DNA of 37,805 bases from an uncultured Eubacteriales bacterium (GTDB taxonomy: Bacteria > Bacillota > Clostridia > Oscillospirales > Ruminococcaceae), in NCBI GenBank assembly GCA_900319075.1, contig ONMZ01000030.1, positions 1-37,805 on the forward strand, given 5' to 3'. The notes below the pieces were generated by a model. The model was not told the origin of the DNA, made no database searches, and saw nothing but the letters and a program-made list of their open reading frames with translations. A program made the position numbers and the translations under genes. Positions 8,032 through 16,099 of this stretch are shown here, piece after piece (the first letter of the stretch is position 1; every line of letters starts with the position of its first letter).

Positions 8032-10176
8032 ATGGATATTAACGCTGCACTCGCAAAGGAATTTGGTCTGAAAAAAGAACAGGTGGACAACACCGTAGCC
8101 CTTATAGACGACGATAAGACCATACCCTTTATCGCCCGGTACAGAAAAGAAGTCACAGGTTCCCTTGACGACCAGGTGCTTCGTGAACTTTCCGACCGCC
8201 TTAACTATCTTCGCAATCTTGAAAAGCGCAAAGAGGAGGTCAGAGCCTCTATCACCGAACAGGAGAAAATGACCGACGAGCTTGAAAAAGCCATAACCGA
8301 CGCCATGACCCTTGTGGAGGTTGAGGACATCTACCGCCCCTATAAGCCAAAGAGAAAAACCAGAGCAAGCGTCGCAAGAGAAAAGGGACTTGAAGATCTT
8401 GCCGCTTTTGTGCTCAACCAGGGTGAAGGCGACCCGAGTGCAGAGGCTGAAAAGTATATAAATGAGGAAAAAGGCGTTGCAAATGCACAGGATGCACTTC
8501 AGGGGGCAATGGATATTATCGCCGAGGACGTTTCCGACAGCGCCGAGCTGAGAAAATATCTCAGGACTCTTTTCAGCCAGATAGGAAAAATAAGCTCCGC
8601 AGCATCGGCTGATGATGCGGATACCGTGTATCAGAATTACTTTGAGTTCTCCGAGGGGGTTTCAAGGATCGCCGGACACCGTATACTTGCCATCGACCGT
8701 GGGGAAAAAGAGGGCGCTTTAAAGGTGAGCGTGGACGTCCCCCAGGGAGCAGGTGAAAGAGCTGTCACCTCACGCTATGTAAAAAACGAGTCTGCCTGTG
8801 CAAAGCTTGTGGAGCAGGCTTGCGTTGACAGCTATAAGCGCCTTATCTATCCCTCTATCGAGCGTGAGATACGTTCCGAGCTTTCTGAAAAAGCGCAGGA
8901 GGGCGCAATAAAAGTGTTCTCCTCAAACCTCCGCCAGCTTCTTATGGCACCCCCCGTAAAGGGTACCGTGACTTTGGGTCTTGACCCGGGTTATGCCCAC
9001 GGCTGCAAAATTGCCGTGGTGGACGAGACCGGAAAGGTGCTGGATACCAGCATAGTTTACCTTACTCCCCCAAGAAAGGAAACGGAAAAGGCAAAGAGGA
9101 TAATATCCCGAATGATCGAAAATTGCGGTGTGACCACCATCGCCATCGGTAACGGCACCGCCTCAAGAGAGTCAGAGCAGTTTATTGCCGAGCTTCTTAA
9201 AGAGATCCCTCAGAAAGTTTCCTATATGGTAGTGTCCGAAGCGGGGGCTTCCGTTTATTCCGCCTCAAAGCTTGCCGCTGAGGAGTTCCCGGACTATGAC
9301 GTTTCGCTGCGAAGCGCAGTTTCCATCGCCAGAAGAATGCAGGACCCCCTTGCGGAGCTTGTAAAGATTGACCCCAAGGCTATCGGCGTTGGACAGTATC
9401 AGCACGATATGCCCAAAGCCCGTATGGACGAGGCTCTTAAAGGAGTGGTAGAGGACTGCGTGAACTCTGTGGGCGTTGACCTTAATACAGCCTCCTATTC
9501 GCTGCTTTCCTATATTTCGGGAATAAACAGCACCGTTGCAAAAAACATCGTTGCTTACCGTGAAGAAAACGGAGCGTTTACCGACAGAAAACAGCTTATG
9601 AAAGTGGCAAAGCTGGGAGCAAAAGCCTTTGAACAGTGTGCAGGCTTTTTGCGTGTGCCGGGAGGGAAAAATCCCCTTGACAATACAGGCGTCCACCCCG
9701 AGTCCTACGGTGCGGCAAAAGCTCTTATTGAAAAATGCGGCTTCTCCGTGGCGGATATGGGAAATAAGGAGCTTATCGACAGCAAGGTGAAAAAAGAGGG
9801 CATAAGCACCCTTGCTTCCTCTATCGGAGTAGGCGTCCCCACCCTTGAGGACATTGTGAAAGAGCTTGAAAAACCGGGACGTGACCCCCGTGACGAGCTG
9901 CCCCCTCCTCTTATGAGAAGCGGCGACGTTATGGAGCTTTCCGACCTTAAAGAGGGTATGGAGCTTATGGGCACCGTGCGTAACGTAATAGACTTCGGAG
10001 CCTTTGTGGATATAGGCGTCCATGAGGACGGATTAGTGCATATCTCCCAGATGTGCAACAAGTTCATCAAACATCCCCTTGAAGTGGTCAAGGTAGGGGA
10101 CGTTGTAAAGGTCTGGGTGCTGGGCGTTGACCTGAAGCGTAAACGCATATCCCTTACAATGAAACAGCCTAAATAA
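8032..10176 (+). CDS. tex: Tex-family S1 RNA-binding protein
   Basis: Cytoplasmic nucleic-acid-binding protein related to Bordetella Tex and eukaryotic Spt6, linked to transcription and RNA metabolism. Domains in order: an N-terminal helical region (about 1-300), a YqgF/RNase H-like domain starting at 'GLDPGYAHGCKIAVVDETG' (about 320-450), helix-hairpin-helix repeats ('DLNTASYSLLSYISGI' and 'FTDRKQLMKVAKLG', about 485-560), and a C-terminal S1 domain ('GTVRNVIDFGAFVDIGVHED', about 640-712). The length of 714 is normal. ATG 8032 follows a CGGAG Shine-Dalgarno. Monocistronic between its own promoter and terminator. Confidence 0.95.
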   Translation: MDINAALAKEFGLKKEQVDNTVALIDDDKTIPFIARYRKEVTGSLDDQVLRELSDRLNYLRNLEKRKEEVRASITEQEKMTDELEKAITDAMTLVEVEDIYRPYKPKRKTRASVAREKGLEDLAAFVLNQGEGDPSAEAEKYINEEKGVANAQDALQGAMDIIAEDVSDSAELRKYLRTLFSQIGKISSAASADDADTVYQNYFEFSEGVSRIAGHRILAIDRGEKEGALKVSVDVPQGAGERAVTSRYVKNESACAKLVEQACVDSYKRLIYPSIEREIRSELSEKAQEGAIKVFSSNLRQLLMAPPVKGTVTLGLDPGYAHGCKIAVVDETGKVLDTSIVYLTPPRKETEKAKRIISRMIENCGVTTIAIGNGTASRESEQFIAELLKEIPQKVSYMVVSEAGASVYSASKLAAEEFPDYDVSLRSAVSIARRMQDPLAELVKIDPKAIGVGQYQHDMPKARMDEALKGVVEDCVNSVGVDLNTASYSLLSYISGINSTVAKNIVAYREENGAFTDRKQLMKVAKLGAKAFEQCAGFLRVPGGKNPLDNTGVHPESYGAAKALIEKCGFSVADMGNKELIDSKVKKEGISTLASSIGVGVPTLEDIVKELEKPGRDPRDELPPPLMRSGDVMELSDLKEGMELMGTVRNVIDFGAFVDIGVHEDGLVHISQMCNKFIKHPLEVVKVGDVVKVWVLGVDLKRKRISLTMKQPK

Positions 10177-10184
10177 AACAATAT

Positions 10185-10225
10185 CACCCGGGAAACGCCG
10201 TCAAGAAGCTTTCCCGGGTGTTTTT
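10185..10225 (+). terminator. Rho-independent terminator of tex
   Basis: An 11-bp perfect stem (CACCCGGGAAA 10185-10195 with TTTCCCGGGTG 10210-10220) followed by TTTTT. It may also stop the convergent nitroreductase transcript, but the U-tract on that side is poor. Confidence 0.88.
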
Positions 10226-10242
10226 GTTATTCGTCCCTTTTG

Positions 10243-10761
10243 TCAGTCCACGTAGTAGACACGTCCGTCCTTTCTTGGAGCAGCCTCTTTGCTCTGTGCA
10301 GGGTGCCCAATGATGCAAAATCCCACGCCCATAAGATCGCCGCTGATCCCCCATTTTTTCAGCAAAGCCTTTCCCTGTTCGCTTTCAAACACCTGTCTGC
10401 ACCTGTGTATCCAGCATGACCCCAGACCCAAAGAGTGTGCAGCCAGACACATATTGCCAAGAGCAAGGCTCCCGTCCTCCACTGCGGTGCTTCTTTGTGC
10501 GTCTGCAAGAACGCAGATAACGCAGGGCGCACCGTAGAAGGGATCGCCGTCAAAGCCCATTACCTGCCCGTTAAGTGCTGACAAAAGATCTCGTGTTTCC
10601 CTGTCCCTTACCGCCACAAATACCGGTGCCTGTGCACCCATGCCGTTTGGGGCATAAAGACCGCACTTGAGTATCTGCTCAAGCTCCTCGTCTGTCACCT
10701 GCTCGCCTGTGTACTGTTTAATGCTCCGCCTTTGGATCATCGCTTCAATTACGCTGTTCAT
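10243..10761 (-). CDS. Nitroreductase-family flavoprotein
   Basis: FMN-dependent oxidoreductase of the nitroreductase fold, 172 residues, a short single-domain form. The N-terminal FMN-phosphate motif 'RRSIKQYTGEQVTDEELEQ' and the sequence 'LYAPNGMGAQAPVF' are clear, and the C-terminal half has the usual 'LAAHSLGLGSCWIHR' and 'GVGFCIIGHP' stretches. The natural substrate cannot be deduced. ATG 10761 has AAGGAGG nine bases upstream; the longer frame reading into the upstream gene is rejected. It overlaps the end of the XRE/S24-type regulator gene by 17 bases, so the two form an operon and the regulator probably controls it. Confidence 0.9.
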   Translation of the reverse strand: MNSVIEAMIQRRSIKQYTGEQVTDEELEQILKCGLYAPNGMGAQAPVFVAVRDRETRDLLSALNGQVMGFDGDPFYGAPCVICVLADAQRSTAVEDGSLALGNMCLAAHSLGLGSCWIHRCRQVFESEQGKALLKKWGISGDLMGVGFCIIGHPAQSKEAAPRKDGRVYYVD

Positions 10762-11362
10762 CCTTGTTTTCCTCCTTATCCATCTCTCTTCGTATCTCAA
10801 GCACCTTTCCCATAACGATTATGTCGCTGTGATAGTCGTCAAGATATATTGTCGGCGCAGTATTCTCTGCACTCAAAACAAGCACGCTGCCGTTGAACCT
10901 GTGGGTGCGGAAGGTGATCTTCCCGTCCTTTCTTATGGCGTAGGTATAGCCCTCCTGCTGAAAATCGGCGCATTTGTGCACCAATACCAGATCCCCCTGT
11001 TTGATGTGAGGGAAATTGTCCCTGTCGGTGCAAATATAAAAGGTAAGCTTGCTGCTGTCCCCGCCTGCGTATACCACCGGGCGGTGTGCCACCACCTTTC
11101 CGCTGTGATCCTTAACGGGGATCTTTGCTATGTTCCCCGGGTCATAGCTGTATTTTGCCGAGCTCTCGTATCCCATGAGCCAGCCCTCGGATACACCCAG
11201 AGCCTTGGATATGGCTGCAAGCTTGTCCGCCTTCGGGGAAAACCTCCCTGCCAGATATGAACTTATAAACGATTTTGAAATGCCTGTCATCCGGCACAGC
11301 TGGTGCTGACGCAGGTTCTTTTCTTTCATCACGCTTTCAAGCCGCTGGGAAAAAATGCTCAT
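10745..11362 (-). CDS. XRE/S24-type transcriptional regulator, protease-dead
   Basis: A 205-residue two-domain repressor-like protein. Residues 1-65 form a Cro/CI helix-turn-helix ('QHQLCRMTGISKSFISSYLAG'). Residues about 95-190 resemble the S24/LexA-CI C-terminal fold ('IKQGDLVLVHK', 'TYAIRKDGKITFRTHRF'). The catalytic serine expected in the GDSMxP motif is missing: the sequence reads DRDNFPHIKQGD, so RecA-type self-cleavage is unlikely. ATG 11362 has GGAG five bases upstream. It is cotranscribed with the nitroreductase, and an inverted repeat in its own promoter suggests autoregulation (inference). Confidence 0.85.
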   Translation of the reverse strand: MSIFSQRLESVMKEKNLRQHQLCRMTGISKSFISSYLAGRFSPKADKLAAISKALGVSEGWLMGYESSAKYSYDPGNIAKIPVKDHSGKVVAHRPVVYAGGDSSKLTFYICTDRDNFPHIKQGDLVLVHKCADFQQEGYTYAIRKDGKITFRTHRFNGSVLVLSAENTAPTIYLDDYHSDIIVMGKVLEIRREMDKEENKDEQRN

Positions 11363-11388
11363 ACACACTCCGCCTTTTTACGTTGTTC

Positions 11389-11403
11389 TATGATAGGATC
11401 ATA
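11389..11403 (-). promoter_or_regulatory. Putative operator overlapping the -10 box
   Basis: Perfect inverted repeat TATGAT-AGG-ATCATA. It covers the -10 element of the regulator promoter, so a dimeric repressor bound here would block transcription. The obvious candidate ligand is the XRE/S24-type protein itself. Confidence 0.5.
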
Positions 11404-11426
11404 CCACATTTGCCGCCTTTTGTAAA
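11398..11426 (-). promoter_or_regulatory. Sigma-A promoter of the regulator-nitroreductase operon
   Basis: Minus-strand TTTACA (11426-11421), a 17-base spacer and TATGAT (11403-11398). Confidence 0.78.
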
Positions 11427-11463
11427 GTAAAAGTTTTGAAAACCATACCCTTGCCGGAGATGT

Positions 11464-13539
11464 TCAGATCCTTATTTCCACCCTTGCACAGCTGCAGCCG
11501 CAAAGTTTCTCGCTGAGGGGGTCCGGCTGTGATACACCGGCATAAAGGGTAAATTCCTTTGAATATACCGCCCTTTCGCCCTTTTCGTTTACCGCCGTAA
11601 ACATACTTTTATCAAGGTCAAGGCTGACCGTCTTTTTCTCTGCCGGCATAAGATGTACCCTTTCAAAGCCGCAAAGCTTGTGGTTTGGCACAGCCTGCTC
11701 GCAGCGGTCTTTGATGTAAACCTGTACCACCTCGTCCACCTCAAAGCTGCCGGTATTCTCTATTTCCACCCTTGCGGTGAAGTCCGAATAGGAAAGTCCG
11801 CCGCAGCGCACCTTTGAGTAGGTGAGCCCGTAGCCGAAAGGATAAAGCACATTTCCCTGTACGTAGCGGTATGTACGGTCTTTCATTGAATAGTCCTCGT
11901 ATTGCGGCAAAGCCTCAGCGTCCTCATAGAAGGTGACAGGCAGCTTTCCCGAGGGCGAAATGTCCCCGAAAAGGATCTGTGCAAGGGCTTTTCCTCCCTC
12001 CGAGCCGCTGTACCATGCGTGTATCACCGCATCTGCGTCAACAAGGGTGTTTATTGCGCTTCCTGCGGCGCATACCACCACAAGGGGCTTGCCTGTGGAC
12101 ATGAGCTTTTCAAGGAGCGTCCTTTGGCTCAAAGGCAGCATAAGGTCTGTCTTGTCCCCCGAACCGTATTCGTTTCCTGCATCTCCCTGTTCACCCTCGA
12201 TAGATGCGTCCAGCCCCACACAGGCGACCACCACATCGGCGTTTTCCGCCGCAGCCATAGCCTCGGCATATCTGTCCCCCGCAAGGCTTATCTGAGAGAT
12301 CCTGTCCCTGTAAAGATGACACCCCTCTGCAAATATCACACGGCCTGAGAACCTGTCCTGTATGCCTGTAACAAAGGTGGTGTATCTGTCTGCCTTGGGG
12401 GTATAGTTCCCCTCAAGAGCGGTCGTGCTGTCCCCGTGAGGCCCGATGACTGCAATTGTGTGTATCTTCCCCTCGTCAAGAGGCAGCAGACCGTTGTTTT
12501 TCAAAAGCACCATTGACTTTTGTGCAGCCTCCAGCGAAGCTTCCTTGTGCTGTTTGCAGCAAACGGCGGTGTAGGGAATATCAAAGTGTTCGGTGCTGTC
12601 CAGCATACCCAGACGTATCCTTGTCCTCATGGCGTGGATACAGGCTTGTCTTATTGCCTCTTCATCCACAAGGTCTCTTTCGTAAGCCTCAAGCAGATGT
12701 TCGTAGGTGCAGCCGCAGTTCACATCGCACCCTGCGTTTATGGCCATTGCTGCCGATTCCTCGGCGGATGAGGTTATCTTGTGGGCTTCGTGGAAATCTC
12801 TTATCGCCCAGCAATCGGAAACAAAGTATCCGTCAAAGCCCCATTGTTTCAGCTTGTCCATAAGATAGGAGCTGGCGCAGCAAGGCTCGCCGTTGACAGC
12901 GTTGTATGCCCCCATAACGCCCTCTACCTTTGCCTCTTTTACCAGCCTTTCAAAGGCAGGAAGATATGTCTCGTTAAGGTCTTTTTCACTTACCTTTGCG
13001 TTAAATCCGTGGCGGGTCTCCTCGGGACCGCTGTGTGCGGCAAAATGCTTTGCACACGCCGCAGCAAGCATGGTCTTTTCGTCCCCTTGTATGCCCTTGA
13101 CGTATTGTATACCCAGCTCGGCGGTAAGATAGGGATCCTCTCCGTATGTCTCCTGTCCACGCCCCCAGCGTGGGTCACGGAAAATGTTGATGTTGGGAGC
13201 CCATAGGGTGATCCCCTTGAACTTGTCCACGTCCCCGTATTTTGTGTACCACTTGTACTTTGCCCTGGCCTCGGTGCCTGTCACCCTGCCGGCGGTGTGC
13301 AAAAGCTGCCTGTCAAATGTGGCAGCAAGCCCGATAGCCTGAGGGAAAAGCGTTGATATGCCCGATCGGGAAAAGCCGTGAAGCCCCTCTCCCCACCAGT
13401 TGTATGCCTTTATCCCAAGGCGCTTGACCTCGTCGGATTCGTATTTGAGCAAGCCTGCCATTTCCTCCACCGTAAGCTCGTCCACAAGCGCCTCGGCTCT
13501 TTCCTGTGCACTTAATGTTTCGTCAAGATATTTTTTCAT
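11464..13539 (-). CDS. Glycoside hydrolase family 3 (beta-glucosidase/beta-xylosidase type)
   Basis: A 691-residue GH3 enzyme. The N-terminal (beta/alpha)8 domain carries 'RDPRWGRGQETYGEDPYL' (residues 121-138) and the nucleophile Asp242 in 'GYFVSDCWAIRDF'. A second alpha/beta sandwich domain starts at about 330 ('QKSMVLLKNNGLLPL'), and a fibronectin III-like C-terminal domain closes the protein. No signal peptide is seen, so it probably acts in the cytoplasm on imported oligosaccharides. Substrate (gluco- or xylo-) cannot be settled from sequence; the layout is close to clostridial xylosidase/glucosidase members. ATG 13539 has AGGAGG upstream. It has its own promoter and no clear terminator, so it may read into the regulator gene on the same strand. 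Confidence 0.93.
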   Translation of the reverse strand: MKKYLDETLSAQERAEALVDELTVEEMAGLLKYESDEVKRLGIKAYNWWGEGLHGFSRSGISTLFPQAIGLAATFDRQLLHTAGRVTGTEARAKYKWYTKYGDVDKFKGITLWAPNINIFRDPRWGRGQETYGEDPYLTAELGIQYVKGIQGDEKTMLAAACAKHFAAHSGPEETRHGFNAKVSEKDLNETYLPAFERLVKEAKVEGVMGAYNAVNGEPCCASSYLMDKLKQWGFDGYFVSDCWAIRDFHEAHKITSSAEESAAMAINAGCDVNCGCTYEHLLEAYERDLVDEEAIRQACIHAMRTRIRLGMLDSTEHFDIPYTAVCCKQHKEASLEAAQKSMVLLKNNGLLPLDEGKIHTIAVIGPHGDSTTALEGNYTPKADRYTTFVTGIQDRFSGRVIFAEGCHLYRDRISQISLAGDRYAEAMAAAENADVVVACVGLDASIEGEQGDAGNEYGSGDKTDLMLPLSQRTLLEKLMSTGKPLVVVCAAGSAINTLVDADAVIHAWYSGSEGGKALAQILFGDISPSGKLPVTFYEDAEALPQYEDYSMKDRTYRYVQGNVLYPFGYGLTYSKVRCGGLSYSDFTARVEIENTGSFEVDEVVQVYIKDRCEQAVPNHKLCGFERVHLMPAEKKTVSLDLDKSMFTAVNEKGERAVYSKEFTLYAGVSQPDPLSEKLCGCSCARVEIRI

Positions 13540-13577
13540 GCCTTACCTCCTGTTTGCGTTGATTTTTTCTTACTAAG

Positions 13578-13606
13578 ATTATAACCTTTTTGCCCGGTAA
13601 AATCAA
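13578..13606 (-). promoter_or_regulatory. Sigma-A promoter of the GH3 gene, flanked by an inverted repeat
   Basis: Minus-strand TTGATT (13606-13601), a 17-base spacer and TATAAT (13583-13578). A 9-bp inverted repeat (GTTGATTTT 13558-13566, AAAATCAAC 13599-13607) spans it, with one arm over the -35 box and the other downstream of the start site. Confidence 0.78.
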
Positions 13607-13623
13607 CCTGAAATGGAAATTTT

Positions 13624-13675
13624 CCTCCCCGCCCCGGGGCTTTTTCTTCCCCCCCGTCCCCCCTTTTGCTTTTTC
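13624..13675. other. Polypyrimidine/polypurine tract with G-runs on minus strand
   Basis: Between the divergent GH3 and asnB promoters, four C-runs (13627-13630, 13632-13635, 13649-13655, 13658-13663) give G-runs on the minus strand that could form a G-quadruplex. The rest of the intergenic stretch to 13767 shows nothing recognisable. Confidence 0.35.
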
Positions 13676-13767
13676 CCTTTTTGAGCACACAGTGCATAAA
13701 TGTTTCCCTCGCATGAGAAAAGTTTTGTAGAAAATGAAGGATTGCAATAAGAATTATGCAAAAACGA

Positions 13768-13796
13768 TTGACTTTTAATCCCGCTTGCATTATAAT
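13768..13796 (+). promoter_or_regulatory. Sigma-A promoter of the purF-remnant/asnB transcript
   Basis: TTGACT (13768-13773), a 17-base spacer and TATAAT (13791-13796). It is about 300 bases upstream of asnB, so the transcript has a long leader that includes the purF remnant. Confidence 0.82.
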
Positions 13797-13914
13797 CATA
13801 TAGGTGATAATCGGGGAGTATAAAGTTTTTTGATACGATCATCCCCAAATCGAGATTTTGAACATTTCGGTGGAAGAGCAAATCAAACTTTTATTTTTTA
13901 AAGGCGGTGGGCGC

Positions 13915-14049
13915 ATGATAGGTATGCTCCATGAAGAATGCGGAGTGCTGGGGATCTTTGAGCCAAAGCGGGCAAATATTGCTGACAGAGTGTATTTCGG
14001 CCTGCTTTACCGGCAGATACCCCGAAGATGTCTCCGGCGCAGGAACTAA
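13915..14049 (+). pseudogene. N-terminal remnant of amidophosphoribosyltransferase (purF)
   Basis: The reading frame from ATG 13915 gives MIGMLHEECGVLGIFEPK and continues to VYFGLLY. This matches the start of PurF, including the propeptide and the catalytic cysteine context (HEECGVFGI...YYGLYALQHRG). Similarity stops after about 30 residues, exactly where ALQHRGQE should follow; the rest is unrelated and ends at a stop at 14049. It has no good Shine-Dalgarno. It is read as the broken 5' end of a deleted purF, now lying in the asnB leader. Use as a short leader peptide is possible but unsupported. Confidence 0.6.
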
Positions 14050-14100
14050 AAATAAGTTCGACGAAAAAATACATAAATGAGAATTTATGAGGTGATATAG

Positions 14101-15984
14101 ATGTGTGGAATAGTTGGATTTACCAACAAGACGAAAAATGCGGACGCAATTATCGGGAAAATGATGGAAAGGATAAGGCATCGTGGACCTGATGCAGGGG
14201 GGAAGTACGTTGACGCAGACGTTGCCCTTGGGCACCGCAGGCTGAGCATAATCGACATATCCTCTTCAGGGGATCAGCCCATATTCAACGAGGACAGAAG
14301 CATGGTGCTGGTGTTCAACGGAGAGATATACAACTATCGTGAGATCCGTGACGAGCTTGTAAGATCGGGGCATATCTTTGCCACAAATACCGACTCCGAG
14401 GTGCTGGTGCACGGCTATGAAGAGTACGGCACAAAGCTTCTTGGCAAGCTCAGAGGAATGTTTGCCTTTGTTATCTGGGACAGTAAGAAAAAAGAGCTTT
14501 TCGGTGCAAGGGACTTTTTCGGCATAAAGCCCATGTACTATGCCCTTATGGGTGAAACGTTCATGTTCGGCTCGGAGATAAAGAGCTTTCTTGAGCACCC
14601 CGATTTCAAAAAAGAGCTTAACGAAGCTGCCCTTGAAAACTACCTGACCTTCCAGTATTCACCCACCGGCGAGACCTTTTTCAAAAACGTCTTTAAGCTT
14701 ATGCCTGCCCACTATTTCAAATATAACAGCGGCGGGCTGGAAATAAAGCGTTATTGGGACATCGCCTTTGAAGAGGATAAAAACAAGAGCCTGAAAGACT
14801 GGGTAGATGATATATCCGACACCTTCCGTGATTCTGTATCGGCCCATAAGATAGCGGACGTAGAGGTGGGGTCGTTTCTTTCCAGCGGAGTGGATTCAAG
14901 CACCGTTGCGGCGGTCGCCAACGTGGATAAGACCTTTACCGTGGGATTCGGAAAGGACGAAAAGTATAACGAGATCGGCTTTGCCAAGGAGTTTTCAAAA
15001 GCCATCGGCAAGGATAATTACAGCAAGGTGATTAGCCCCGAGGAGTATTGGGGAAGCCTTGAAAAGATACAGTATCATATGGATGAGCCCCTTGCGGACC
15101 CCTCGGCAGTAGCGCTGTATTTTGTTTGCAATATTGCCTCTGAAAAGGTCAAGGTGGCGCTTTCCGGCGAAGGAGCAGATGAGATCTTCGGCGGATATAA
15201 TGTATACAGCGACCCGGGCGGGACCCTTTACGATCGGCTGCCCCGGTTCTTTAAAAGAGGCGTGGGCAAGCTTGCACAAAAGCTGCCTGCAAAGCGAGGG
15301 GTAAACTTTTTTGTGCGTAAAGGCAAAACGGTAGAGGAAAGATTTATCGGCAACGCATATATGTTCACCCCCGCCGAGCGTAAAGAGCTTTTGAAAATAA
15401 CCACCTCCGCCCCCGACCCTATGAAGATAACCGGGCATTATTACAAACGGGTGAAAAAAGCGGACGACGTCACAAAAATGCAGTATCTTGACCTGCATCT
15501 GTGGCTTTCGGGGGATATCCTGCTAAAAGCGGATAAAATGAGCATGGCAAACTCTCTTGAGGTAAGGGTGCCTTTCCTGGATAAAAAGGTCATGAAGCTT
15601 GCCGAGGGCATACCTGTTAAGTACAGAGTCACCCGGAAACAAAAAACACAGCAGACAAAATACATCACCAAATATGCCATGAGACTTGCGGCAAAAAATA
15701 ATACTCCCAAAGGGACGGAAAAGACCTCGGAAAAGAAAAAGCTGGGCTTTCCCGTACCAATAAGGGTGTGGCTCAGACAGGACAAGTATTACGCCATTGT
15801 CAAAGATGCATTTGAAAGCCAAAGCTCAAAAATGTTCTTTGACACAGCGCTGCTTGAAAAGCTCCTTGAGGATCATAAAAACGGCAAGGCGGACAACAGC
15901 AGGAAGATATGGACGGTGTTCACGTTCCTGATATGGTACAGGGTGTATTTTGAGCATAACGGAGAATATGCACAGACGGTGTAG
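14101..15984 (+). CDS. asnB: Asparagine synthase (glutamine-hydrolysing)
   Basis: Makes asparagine from aspartate, ATP and glutamine-derived ammonia. The N-terminal class II glutaminase domain starts with the nucleophile Cys2 (MCGIVGF) and contains 'RHRGPDAGG' and 'VLVFNGEIYNYREIR'. The C-terminal synthetase domain has the ATP pyrophosphatase loop 'SSGVDSS' at about residue 261 and 'ALSGEGADEIFGGY' further on. The length of 627 is normal for this type. ATG 14101 has GAGGTGAT just upstream, and the start must place Cys at position 2. It is transcribed from the promoter at 13768 through a leader that includes the purF remnant. Confidence 0.96.
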   Translation: MCGIVGFTNKTKNADAIIGKMMERIRHRGPDAGGKYVDADVALGHRRLSIIDISSSGDQPIFNEDRSMVLVFNGEIYNYREIRDELVRSGHIFATNTDSEVLVHGYEEYGTKLLGKLRGMFAFVIWDSKKKELFGARDFFGIKPMYYALMGETFMFGSEIKSFLEHPDFKKELNEAALENYLTFQYSPTGETFFKNVFKLMPAHYFKYNSGGLEIKRYWDIAFEEDKNKSLKDWVDDISDTFRDSVSAHKIADVEVGSFLSSGVDSSTVAAVANVDKTFTVGFGKDEKYNEIGFAKEFSKAIGKDNYSKVISPEEYWGSLEKIQYHMDEPLADPSAVALYFVCNIASEKVKVALSGEGADEIFGGYNVYSDPGGTLYDRLPRFFKRGVGKLAQKLPAKRGVNFFVRKGKTVEERFIGNAYMFTPAERKELLKITTSAPDPMKITGHYYKRVKKADDVTKMQYLDLHLWLSGDILLKADKMSMANSLEVRVPFLDKKVMKLAEGIPVKYRVTRKQKTQQTKYITKYAMRLAAKNNTPKGTEKTSEKKKLGFPVPIRVWLRQDKYYAIVKDAFESQSSKMFFDTALLEKLLEDHKNGKADNSRKIWTVFTFLIWYRVYFEHNGEYAQTV

Positions 15985-15991
15985 AAACTCC

Positions 15992-16020
15992 TTGACAAAC
16001 ATAATACATCGTTGTATAAT
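15992..16020 (+). promoter_or_regulatory. Sigma-A promoter of carAB
   Basis: Consensus TTGACA (15992-15997), a 17-base spacer and TATAAT (16015-16020), immediately after the asnB stop. Confidence 0.88.
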
Positions 16021-16037
16021 ATTCTTTTGGAAGAGCT

Positions 16038-16071
16038 GCGTCCTTAGTGTGAAACATTAGGGACGCTTTTT
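16038..16071 (+). terminator. Terminator/attenuator hairpin in the carAB leader
   Basis: GCGTCC...GGACGC stem (16038-16066, extended by TTAGTG/CATTAG pairs) followed by TTTTT. It lies downstream of the carAB promoter and 29 bases before carA. It can therefore end asnB read-through, but it would also attenuate carAB transcripts. No PyrR-type binding loop or alternative antiterminator was recognised. Confidence 0.75.
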
Positions 16072-16099
16072 CAAGGTGAAAAATTAAGGAGTCGAGGAT

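Noticed and set aside
9265-10023. 252-codon open frame on the minus strand
   Set aside because: Antisense to the tex 3' half, no support.
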